This document shows, one piece after another, positions 6,350-14,600 of a DNA stretch of 57,436 nucleotides. The notes below the pieces were generated by a model, which ran no database searches, was not told the origin of the DNA, and saw only the letters and a list, made by a program, of their open reading frames with translations. The first letter of the stretch is position 1; each line of letters opens with the position of its first letter. The translations under genes were made by a program, and so were the position numbers. The stretch is taken from positions 135,412-192,847 of the forward strand of contig MWER01000013.1 of the NCBI GenBank assembly GCA_002071175.1. The letters run 5' to 3'. The DNA is from Bacteroidetes bacterium ADurb.Bin037. Lineage in GTDB: Bacteria; Bacteroidota; Bacteroidia; Bacteroidales; UBA932.

Positions 6350-7639
6350 ATGAAGAAATCTATATTGTGGATCATTATAAGTGCAGTAGTACTTATTGTC
6401 ATTCTGATCATCGTTGGAAGAAGCCGTTCGGGCAAAGGCACTTCCGTTACCGTCGTAAATCCAATTGTGAAGAACATCACTGAAATCATTCCTGCCAACG
6501 GAAAGATACAACCGGTAACCGAAGTCAAGATTTCTCCCGACGTTTCGGGAGAGATTATCGTGCTGAACGTGGCAGAAGGCGACCGTGTGAGAGCGGGTCA
6601 GGTATTGCTCCAGATCAAGCAGGACCAGTATATCTCTGCAAGGGACAGGATGAAAGCGGCACTGAACCAGGCAAGGGCGCAGCTTGCCCAGCAAGAGGCA
6701 CAATTCACACAGGTGGAACTTTCCTACAACAGGAATATGTCTCTTTACCAACAGGGAGCCATTTCCCAGGCGGAGTTTGAAGCCTCATCCTCTGAATATT
6801 CCATTTCCAGGGAACAGCTGAACGCCGCCAGATTCCATGTAGAAAGCTCGGAAGCGGCATTGGCTGAAGCGGAAGAGAGCCTGGCCAAGACCACCATTTT
6901 CTCGCCTATGAACGGCATCGTATCCAAACTTGACGTGGAACGCGGAGAACGTGTCGTAGGAACCAGCCAGATGGCCGGAACGGAGATGCTGCGCATTGCC
7001 AATTTTGAAGAGATGGAAGTGCTGGTAGACGTTAACGAAAATGATATCGTGCGAATCAAGCAACTCGATACGGCCATTGTAGAGGTAGATGCTTACCCGG
7101 GACGCAAGTTTACGGGCATTGTGACACAGATTGCCAATTCGGCCAAAAACATCGGATCCTCACTGGAACAGGTTACCAATTTTGAGGTAAGGGTCTTTAT
7201 TCTTACCCAATCATACAGCGACCTGGTGACTTCCGATTTCTCCACACCCTTCAGGCCGGGAATGTCCGCATCGGTATCGATCCAGACAGAAACCAGGCAT
7301 AATGTCATTGCCATTCCCATCCAATGCATTACCACACGTACTGAAACATTATCGGAGGAGATCAAACAACAACTGGGCCCCAACGAGCTGGTAGAACAGG
7401 TCTTTGTGGTACGCCAGGACAACACGGTGGAAGCGATCAGGGTCAAATCCGGCCTTCAGGACCATATCCATATTGAGATCACAGAAGGGCTCACACAAGA
7501 TGACCGGGTGGTGACCGGTCCATACTCAGCCATTTCACGCACTTTGCTTAACGGTACCAAAGTGGAGCCGAAGACAGAAGAAGAAGCTAAAAAGGATACA
7601 AAAGACGTACAAATCCGTGCCACGATTTCTGTTGATTGA
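6350..7639 (+). CDS. HlyD/MacA-type periplasmic adaptor (membrane fusion protein)
   Basis: This 429-residue protein has an N-terminal membrane anchor (about residues 5-22), a split lipoyl/barrel-sandwich domain (GKIQPVTEVKISPDVSGEI... and SPMNGIVSKLDVERGERV), a coiled-coil hairpin of Gln/Ala-rich helices between them, and beta-barrel domains behind. Such adaptors link an inner-membrane pump to TolC. The sequence looks closer to MacA/RND adaptors than to the CvaA-type adaptors usually paired with C39 exporters, and no MacB or RND permease gene is next to it. Its pump could therefore be the PCAT or one encoded elsewhere. Its 3' end overlaps tsaB by 23 bases. Confidence 0.9.
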   Translation: MKKSILWIIISAVVLIVILIIVGRSRSGKGTSVTVVNPIVKNITEIIPANGKIQPVTEVKISPDVSGEIIVLNVAEGDRVRAGQVLLQIKQDQYISARDRMKAALNQARAQLAQQEAQFTQVELSYNRNMSLYQQGAISQAEFEASSSEYSISREQLNAARFHVESSEAALAEAEESLAKTTIFSPMNGIVSKLDVERGERVVGTSQMAGTEMLRIANFEEMEVLVDVNENDIVRIKQLDTAIVEVDAYPGRKFTGIVTQIANSAKNIGSSLEQVTNFEVRVFILTQSYSDLVTSDFSTPFRPGMSASVSIQTETRHNVIAIPIQCITTRTETLSEEIKQQLGPNELVEQVFVVRQDNTVEAIRVKSGLQDHIHIEITEGLTQDDRVVTGPYSAISRTLLNGTKVEPKTEEEAKKDTKDVQIRATISVD

Positions 7640-8327
7640 AACAAGCACGGCTATTTGCTCCGTATCGCTGTCAGACGGAATTCAGATCATTGCCCGTCGC
7701 CAGGCCTCACAGGCAAAAGCGCATGCATCGTTACTGGCAGTCTTTATAGATCAGATACTTGATCAGTGCGGTATGGAGGTAAAGGATTGCGCAGCAATTG
7801 CCGTGAGCGGGGGTCCCGGTTCCTATACAGGGCTTCGTGTAGGGGTTTCCACAGCCAAGGGTCTCTGTTTCGGGGCATCCCTGCCGCTGATCCATGTCAG
7901 TTCCCTGGAGCTGATAGCCCAATTGTACCTGGACGGTGATCCGCAGTCCGCTCCCCACCGTATTTATCCCATGATCGATGCCCGGAGGATGGAGGTATAC
8001 ACAGCCCCCTATTCCGTCAAGGACGAAGGTCCTTTGGGAAGGACGGTTTTACAGGAAGGCCCTGTTCAGGCTGTAAACGTCACGGGGGAAAGTTTCATGG
8101 AAGACCTTGCCCGGGGTCCGATCGTCTTTGCCGGGGATGGGGCTCCTAAGTGCCGCAATACGATAACCCATCCCAATGCCATTTTTGCAGATGTGTTGTC
8201 ACATGCCGACGGCATGGCGCATGCAGCCCTGAAAGCATATACGGAAAAAAACTTCGTGGATCTAGCCTATTATACTCCCTTCTATCTGAAGGAATTCACG
8301 GCTATCCGGCCTAAAACAAAGCTCTGA
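7617..8327 (+). CDS. tsaB: tRNA N6-threonylcarbamoyladenosine biosynthesis protein TsaB
   Basis: This 236-residue protein of the ASKHA fold starts at a GTG (7617), giving MPRFLLIETSTAICSVSLSDG, the usual TsaB N-terminus. The conserved AVSGGPGSYTGLRVG motif follows near residue 60. TsaB is the dimerisation partner and scaffold of TsaD in making t6A at position 37 of ANN-decoding tRNAs. The GTG start lies inside the adaptor gene (23-base overlap), implying coupled translation. The 3' end overlaps the convergent TlpA-like gene by 17 bases. The C-terminal region is that of the short bacterial form. Confidence 0.93.
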   Translation: MPRFLLIETSTAICSVSLSDGIQIIARRQASQAKAHASLLAVFIDQILDQCGMEVKDCAAIAVSGGPGSYTGLRVGVSTAKGLCFGASLPLIHVSSLELIAQLYLDGDPQSAPHRIYPMIDARRMEVYTAPYSVKDEGPLGRTVLQEGPVQAVNVTGESFMEDLARGPIVFAGDGAPKCRNTITHPNAIFADVLSHADGMAHAALKAYTEKNFVDLAYYTPFYLKEFTAIRPKTKL

Positions 8328-9459
8328 CCTGTCGGATCACTTCATCCACATTGCCCGAACGGATAATAATATCCCCTTGCTTGTTGATAACGAAAAAAGT
8401 CGGGATCGTTTCTATGTTATAAGTAACGACCGAAGGAGAGGCCGTTCCCAATCCGTCACATACCCCGATCCAGGGCAATGACTGGTCCCTGACGGCAGTG
8501 GCCCAGGCGGCTTTATTGGTATCGAGCGCCACCTGGTAGATCTCCAGGCCGCGTGCGGCGTACCTGTCATAAATCTCAATCAGTTCCCGGTTATCCAGTC
8601 TCATCTGTACATTGGCCGAATGCCAGAAAGAAAGAACGATCACCTTTCCGCTCAAAGAAGATAAACAGACCGGCTGTCCGTCCAATCCCGGCAAGCACAG
8701 GTCGGGAAAGTCCGCCATATCGACTTGTGAAAATAACTGCTCCATCTGCAAGGATTTCTCCATACTTTCATAACGGTCCCTGACGGCCATCACATAAGGG
8801 GACAGCGGGTAGTCCACATACAGTGAATCGTAAACACGGCGCAACAACGGAGCGTCCGTTGCATCGGAAAAAACATAAAATTGTCCCGGGAATGTATGAA
8901 ACACCACAGAGGTATTTACAAAAGAGCGGGGATGCGCATAAAGGAAACGGATAGCTTCCTGTTTATACTTGACGTAAAGAGATCCCAATTCCAAGCTGAG
9001 CGCTTCCTGTTTCCTGCCTGTCGCATTCTTATACAAAACATAGATGGAATCGAATTTTTCGACCGTTTGTTGCAACCTGTCGCTTACCTGCCTCAACAGT
9101 TCCGAATCCTCCGATCCTTCTACTTCCAGTCTCCCTCCGTCTGCAGAAGCGTTTACCTTGATCCGGTCACCCTTTTTGAGGATGAGCGAAGCGATCTTTC
9201 TATCACCTACATACAAATAATAGTAGCCGGGTTGCTCTATCCCTTTTTCCAGGCTGTAACCGAAGTGGCCACTCTCATCTGTCCGGAGCGTATCGAGCAA
9301 TGTTTCTGCAGTAAAATCCAGACGTTTGAGCACCAGGTAATCATTCTCAGCCAGATCACTGACATGACCGTCAATGCGGACGGCATCACTTTTTTTGCAT
9401 GAACAGAGCAATGCGGCGCACAGAAAAGCGACCGCAAATAAAGATATTTTGTATTTCAT
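8311..9459 (-). CDS. TlpA/thioredoxin-like lipoprotein with DUF4369-like domain, CxxC lost
   Basis: This 382-residue protein has a lipobox (LCSC, lipid-anchored Cys21), a DUF4369-like N-terminal beta domain (about 27-110), a helical middle and a C-terminal thioredoxin fold (about 250-382). In the fold, the position normally held by FWASWCGPC reads FWHSANVQM, so both active-site cysteines are replaced (N283, M286). The cis-proline segment (ETIPTFFVI) remains. The protein should sit in the envelope but cannot act as a CxxC oxidoreductase. Binding or chaperone-like roles are possible; similar cysteine-less members occur in Bacteroidota. It is the last gene of the greA-HIT-tlpA run, with a six-base gap before it. 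Confidence 0.85.
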   Translation of the reverse strand: MKYKISLFAVAFLCAALLCSCKKSDAVRIDGHVSDLAENDYLVLKRLDFTAETLLDTLRTDESGHFGYSLEKGIEQPGYYYLYVGDRKIASLILKKGDRIKVNASADGGRLEVEGSEDSELLRQVSDRLQQTVEKFDSIYVLYKNATGRKQEALSLELGSLYVKYKQEAIRFLYAHPRSFVNTSVVFHTFPGQFYVFSDATDAPLLRRVYDSLYVDYPLSPYVMAVRDRYESMEKSLQMEQLFSQVDMADFPDLCLPGLDGQPVCLSSLSGKVIVLSFWHSANVQMRLDNRELIEIYDRYAARGLEIYQVALDTNKAAWATAVRDQSLPWIGVCDGLGTASPSVVTYNIETIPTFFVINKQGDIIIRSGNVDEVIRQVRALF

Positions 9460-9465
9460 AACGTA

Positions 9466-9861
9466 TTACTCGAATTTCTTTGCGATAGCCTGACAAATAC
9501 GCTGCATTTCTTCTGCAGGAATCTTACAAATGGGCCGGCTCAGGTTCAAGTCGGCTTCCGTATCTAAGGGGATCAGATGAATATGTGCATGGGGTACTTC
9601 AAGGCCCAGAACACCTACTCCCACCCTATTGCAGGGAATGACAGCACTGATGGCATGAGCCACCCGCTGGGCAAAACGGAAAAGGTCTCCCAGCTGTTCC
9701 GGATCCAGATCGAAAATATAATCCACTTCCTGCTTGGGGATTACCAGGGTATGACCCGGCTTGCGGGGATTGATATCAAGAAAGGCATAAAAACGATCGT
9801 CCTCCGCTACCTTGTAGGAAGGGATCTCGCCCCTTACGATTCGTGAGAAAATTGTTGCCAT
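9466..9861 (-). CDS. HIT family nucleotide hydrolase/transferase
   Basis: This 131-residue protein has the HIT signature HAHIHLIP near residues 90-97, whose histidines form the catalytic site, and an upstream GHTLVIPK strand. HIT proteins hydrolyse nucleoside phosphoramidates or dinucleotides. The exact substrate cannot be read from the sequence. It begins one base after the greA stop and is six bases from the next gene, so it is co-transcribed with both. A GVGVLGLEVPHAH segment precedes the signature, as in other Bacteroidota members. Confidence 0.93.
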   Translation of the reverse strand: MATIFSRIVRGEIPSYKVAEDDRFYAFLDINPRKPGHTLVIPKQEVDYIFDLDPEQLGDLFRFAQRVAHAISAVIPCNRVGVGVLGLEVPHAHIHLIPLDTEADLNLSRPICKIPAEEMQRICQAIAKKFE

Positions 9862-9862
9862 A

Positions 9863-10339
9863 TCAAAACGATATATTCAGGATTTCAAATTCTATGATCC
9901 CCGAAGGTGTGCTGACTTGCGCGATCTCTCCTTTTTTCTTCCCTAGCAGGCCCTTGCCTATAGGTGAAGAAACGGCAAGTTTTTTTTCCGCCAGATTGGC
10001 TTCGCTTTCACCGACCAGGGTCACTTCCATTACAGATCTGTCTTTCATGTTGCGGATCTTTACCTTGTTCATAATCTGGATCACATCCGTATTCAATTTA
10101 GATTCATCCACCACCCTTGCATTGGCTATCATGGCCTGCAATTTGGCGATCTTCAGTTCCATCAATCCCTGGGCATCCCTTGCCGCTTCATATTCGGCAT
10201 TTTCAGACAAATCTCCCTTGTCCCTGGCCTCTGCAATTGCACGGGCCGCCTCTTCACGCCCGACAGATGTCAGATGGTTCAATTCTTCCTTAAGCTTATC
10301 CAGACCTTCGGCCGTTACATAATGAGTCGTCTTGGTCAT
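9863..10339 (-). CDS. greA: Transcription elongation factor GreA
   Basis: This 158-residue protein has the N-terminal coiled coil (YVTAEGLDKLKEELNHLTSVGREEAARAIAEARD, with DLSENAEYEAARDAQ at the tip carrying the acidic residues) and a C-terminal FKBP-like domain ending SPIGKGLLGKKKGE. GreA inserts its coiled coil into the secondary channel of RNA polymerase and stimulates cleavage of backtracked RNA. It is first in a three-gene minus-strand unit with the HIT gene and the TlpA-like lipoprotein. A good promoter lies at 10436-10405, with a long hairpin between promoter and start. Confidence 0.97.
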   Translation of the reverse strand: MTKTTHYVTAEGLDKLKEELNHLTSVGREEAARAIAEARDKGDLSENAEYEAARDAQGLMELKIAKLQAMIANARVVDESKLNTDVIQIMNKVKIRNMKDRSVMEVTLVGESEANLAEKKLAVSSPIGKGLLGKKKGEIAQVSTPSGIIEFEILNISF

Positions 10340-10368
10340 AATTGTTTCTTAATCGTTAATTAAAGAAG

Positions 10369-10400
10369 AAGAAGAATCCTGCAGATGCAGGACTCTTCTT
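10369..10400 (-). terminator. Long hairpin: terminator of the ribF operon and/or greA leader stem
   Basis: AAGAAGAATCCTGCA (10369-10383), a GA loop, and TGCAGGACTCTTCTT (10386-10400) pair over 15 positions with one mismatch. On the minus strand it follows the orf107 stop by 28 bases and runs into a pyrimidine-rich stretch. The predicted greA transcription start lies right at its upstream edge, so it may end the upstream operon and also form the very 5' end of greA mRNA. Confidence 0.6.
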
Positions 10401-10404
10401 ATCA

Positions 10405-10436
10405 CAAATATAATACTTCTTTATGAATCAACCAAA
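10405..10436 (-). promoter_or_regulatory. Bacteroidota promoter of greA (TTTG-N20-TATATTTG)
   Basis: On the minus strand TTTG (10436-10433) and TATATTTG (10412-10405) are 20 bases apart. The -33 box overlaps the last codons of the upstream gene. Transcription should begin near 10399, giving a leader of about 60 bases that folds into the hairpin at 10400-10369. Confidence 0.65.
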
Positions 10437-10751
10437 TTCATCAAATTTTGGTTTCAGTATCTCTGAAAACAAAACAGCCTGTTTTGCGTTGATTCCGTAT
10501 TTTTTTGGTTTTGATTGTTTCACATTGGTTTTTCTTTCGTTTTCTCTCACCTCGTAGTGCTGAGCCTGGGGTGCAGTCGCAGGAGAGGCCTCTTCAAGTA
10601 CCTCCTCCTCCGATACGTCAGGTTCCGAATACGGATCAAAAGACGGTAGCGGCCGTGTTTCAGCGTTTCTTTTTTTAACGCGGGCATTTACAATTCCAAA
10701 GATAACGGCCAACACGCTCAGCAAAATGGTAACCAGTGTATCCGACTTCAT
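10428..10751 (-). CDS. Small membrane-anchored protein of unknown function
   Basis: This 107-residue protein has one N-terminal transmembrane segment (TLVTILLSVLAVIFGIV), a short basic stop-transfer (KKRN), a long acidic and Pro/Ala-rich linker and a basic C-terminus ending AVLFSEILKPKFDEFG. The segment INAKQAVLFSEILKPK looks like a folded or binding motif. I do not recognise a named family. Its start overlaps the ribF stop (ATGA), so it is the last gene of the xseA-glycogen-ribF operon. Confidence 0.75.
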   Translation of the reverse strand: MKSDTLVTILLSVLAVIFGIVNARVKKRNAETRPLPSFDPYSEPDVSEEEVLEEASPATAPQAQHYEVRENERKTNVKQSKPKKYGINAKQAVLFSEILKPKFDEFG

Positions 10752-11626
10752 GACAATTCTTTTTGATCCTTTATCAACTGTTCTCTTAACGCAGAGAGTG
10801 AAGGAAATGCAATTTCCCGCCTATGGTGTTTCAATAGCCGAACCCTGATATCGAGTCCGTAAATATCATCATCAAAATCAAAGATATGCGTTTCTATCGT
10901 ATGTTCCAAATTAGGTGCGACTGTGGGACGGAAGCCTATGTTCATCATACCCTTGTACCACTTCCCGTTCAATCTGGCCTCAACCTTGTATACCCCGTTG
11001 GCGGGAAGTTGCTTGAGGGGTTCATAAAGTTGCATATTGGCTGTGGGAAAACCGAGTGTTTTCCCTATCCGGTTGCCTTCGACCACTACCCCATGCAAAC
11101 AGTAAGGATAACCCAGCCAGCGATTTGCCGTCTCGATAGAGCCCTCTGACAAAGCCGCCCTTATCTTGGTGGAACTTATATGTTCCCCCTGTTCGGATAC
11201 GTATTCGGGAACGCGGATGATCTCAATTCCGCTCATCCGGGCTTCCTTATCCATTTTTTCCGGATCACGTACACCGTCACACCCAAGCCTGTGATCATAC
11301 CCGGCAATCAGGACCTTCACACCGTAGCGGGTATGCAAATAGTCTCTGAAAAATACGCTTGAAGTAAGGGACGAAAAATCACGGGTGAAAGGTATAATCT
11401 GAAAATCGTCTACTCCCAGTTTGCGGATCATTTCCTTTTTCTCGTCAAGCGAGGTCAGCAGTCGGAACCGCTGTGCATCCTTTTGTAATACAGCTCTGGG
11501 GTGAGGCCAAAAGCTCAATACCAGACTGTGACCTCCCATTTTCCGTGCCGTTTCCACCAGGGAGTTCAGCACGGCCCGGTGTCCCAGATGAACACCGTCA
11601 AAAAAACCTGTAGCCGCTATAACCAT
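10748..11626 (-). CDS. ribF: Bifunctional riboflavin kinase/FAD synthetase
   Basis: The ATG at 11626 gives MVIAATGFFDGVHLGHRAVL, the normal start of the FAD synthetase domain with its HxGH nucleotidyltransferase motif and ISSTKIR. The frame is open 34 codons further upstream, but those lie inside the preceding gene. The C-terminal half is the flavokinase domain (GKTLGFPTAN, and NGVYKVEARLNGKWYKGMMNIGFRPT). The 292-residue protein converts riboflavin to FMN and FAD. It overlaps the synthase-phosphorylase gene by ten bases and orf107 by four, so it is co-transcribed with glycogen genes. Confidence 0.96.
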   Translation of the reverse strand: MVIAATGFFDGVHLGHRAVLNSLVETARKMGGHSLVLSFWPHPRAVLQKDAQRFRLLTSLDEKKEMIRKLGVDDFQIIPFTRDFSSLTSSVFFRDYLHTRYGVKVLIAGYDHRLGCDGVRDPEKMDKEARMSGIEIIRVPEYVSEQGEHISSTKIRAALSEGSIETANRWLGYPYCLHGVVVEGNRIGKTLGFPTANMQLYEPLKQLPANGVYKVEARLNGKWYKGMMNIGFRPTVAPNLEHTIETHIFDFDDDIYGLDIRVRLLKHHRREIAFPSLSALREQLIKDQKELS

Positions 11627-14600
11627 TTTACCAGAGCGAAATCTTGTCTGTGGGGCATTTTTTGATTTTTTGCAAATATCCTGGATGCAACGTAATACGA
11701 GCCGGCTGTTTGCGGTACCAGCCTGCAAACATAAGTGGCCTCACCGTTGGAAACATTTTCCAGTGTAAACGGAACGATCTCGTCTATAATGATTCCGCCG
11801 TCCCTGCCGCGCATGGTGATGACCATTTCCACCCCGATGTCTTCCGTAGAAAGGGCTCCCAGGTATAATTTGACCCTCGATTCGTTTTCACTGCCCAAGG
11901 TCAGGATGTCCTTACTATCATTGGGATGCGTATAGGACAGAACTTCCAGGGAACTCCATTCCCTTTCCATCCGTCTTTTCCAGAATGCCATTTCCTTTGC
12001 CAGCGCATAATTGTCTTCCGCCATTTTTACATGTCTTTGCTGTAACGGCCGGTAGAATTTTTGCTCATAATCCTCCATCATGCGGTTGGTCGTAAAATTA
12101 CCTGCCACGTATGCTACGGTATTCTTGATATGCTGTACCCATGCTACAGGGATCCCTTCATCGTTCCTGTTATAGAACATGGGAGCGATCTCATTTTCGA
12201 GCATATTGTAAATAACGGCCGCATCCAATTCATCCTGGTAAGCCTGGTTTTCATATGTCCTCTCTTCGGAAAGGGCCCATCCGGCACCTTCACGGTATCC
12301 TTCCACCCACCATCCGTCCAGGACGCTGAAATGCATCACACCGTTCATGGCCGCTTTTTCGCCACTCGTTCCGGAAGCTTCCAAAGGCCTGGTAGGTGTA
12401 TTCATCCAGACATCAACACCTTGAACAAGGCGCTTGGCCATTTCCATATTATAGTTAGGCAGGAAAAGGATCTTGCCTATGAAACGCGGCATCCGGGATA
12501 CTTCCACAATTCGCCTGATCAGATCCTGACCGGCTTTGTCATGGGGATGTGCCTTCCCTGCGAACAAAAACTGAACGGGACGTTGGGGATTGTTAACAAG
12601 CTCATCCAGGCGGTCCAGGTTGGCAAACAATAGGTGCGCTCTTTTATAGGTGGCAAAGCGCCGTGCAAAACCGACGGTCAGTATATCCTTGCTCAATGCA
12701 CCCCGTATGGCAACCATATCTCTGGGTGAGTAAAATTCGGGAGCATCCTTTGTGCTGGACAACGCCGTTACGATCCTGTCTATAAGCTTGCCGCGCAAAC
12801 CGTTGCGAATACTCCATACCTCCTTGTCACCTACCTTAAGGAATTCCATAAAACAGTCCTTATTGTAGTGATGGGTCCCGAAATCTTCACCGAAAATGCG
12901 GGAGTGCACCTCTTTCCATTCAGGGGCGGTCCACGTCTGGTAATGTACCCCGTTCGTTACGTAATCCACATGCGATTCCTGTGGCAGGTAACCGGGCCAG
13001 AGCGGATTGAGGATCTCACGGCTCACCTGTCCGTGCATCTTGCTTACCCCGTTGATCTCTTGGGAGAGGTTCGATGCCAGGTAACTCATCGAAAACTTCT
13101 CATGGGGATCGCACATCTCTGTCTTTCCAAGCGCCATAAGGGTGTCCCACGATATTTTGAGCCTGTCGGGATAATGTGAAAAATAGGGCCTGAGCATATC
13201 TTCGGTAAACGCATCGTGACCGGCAGGTACCGGCGTATGCGTGGTAAAAAGCGACGAAGCACGCACCACTTCCCTGGCTTCCTCGAAAGAGAGGTTCTCA
13301 TCGACCACATATTCCCTGATCCTTTCCAGCCCTATGAAAGCTGCATGACCTTCATTACAGTGGTAAACGTCGGCATCGATACCCAGGGCACGAAGCGCCC
13401 GGATACCGCCCACACCCAGAAGCAATTCCTGCTTAAGCCTGTTTTCCCAATCTCCACCGTACAATTGGTGGGTAATGCTGCGGTCTTCGGGCAGGTTGTC
13501 CTCAAAATCGGTGTCCAACAGATAAAGAGGCGTCCGGCCTACATCTACCTTCCAGATACGTGCGTAAACGTTACGTCCCGGAAACGCTATGCTGATAATC
13601 GTCCAGTTGTCGTTCTCGTCCCGTACGGGGATCACGGGGATCTTCTGAAAATCAACCGCTTCACGATCACTCACCTGATCTCCCTGAGCAGAGAGAAACT
13701 GACGGAAATAACCGTAACGGTACAACAATCCAATCCCGGTTATAGAAACGCCCTTATCGGAGGATTCTTTCAAATAATCCCCGGCCAGTATGCCCAGGCC
13801 GCCGGAATAGATCTTCAAGCTCCAGTCCAGACCGTATTCCATGCTGAAATAAGCTATTGCCGGACCGCTCAAAGATTCCCGTGCTTTCATGTAAGCGTTG
13901 AAATGGGTTTCCACTCTGTCCAACCGTTCCAGAAACGCTTTGTTCTTTTCAAGGATCTTGTATTGTTTGTAAGGGATCTTGTCCAGTAACAATATGGGAT
14001 TTTTTTCCACTTGTTCCCATAGTTCAGGGTTGATCCCCGAAAAAAGCTTTCTGGCGTCCTGGTTCCATGACCACCAGAGATTTCTGGACAATACTTCCAG
14101 GAAGTTGAGCCGCTGCGGCAATTGTTTCTGGATGGTAACGGGAGACCAGGTAGGGAAAGATCGCAACAGTTCGCGGTGAACGGTAGTCGTGCATTCCTCT
14201 CTCTTGAGGGGAAAACGGCCCAGATTTTCAATGATCTTATCCAATGCTATGGAATAAGCCTTTTTATAATATTGCAACTGATTGTCCCACAAGGCAATGG
14301 TTGATACATCACGGGCATTGTCTCTTACCCGGGCCGCTTCAGCGGGCGATAGTGCGCTCATGCGGCGTATGACCGATGTCACATCGTTTACAACGGAAAC
14401 GTAGTTATTGTCACCGCGGAATATGATCTCTATTCCGGGATGGGGGGACTTGTAGATTTTTTCCACCCATGCACCGAATCCCGCCAATGATGTGGTTATG
14501 GTCGGCACCCGGAAAGCCAGGCTTTCCAGGGGCGTATATCCCCACGGTTCATAATAGGAAGGAAAAACAGACAGGTCCAATCCGATCAGGAGTTCGTAAT

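Noticed and set aside
11627..11728. Longer RibF starting at 11728
   Set aside because: The extra 34 residues lie within the phosphorylase gene and are not RibF-like. The ATG at 11626 gives the normal N-terminus.
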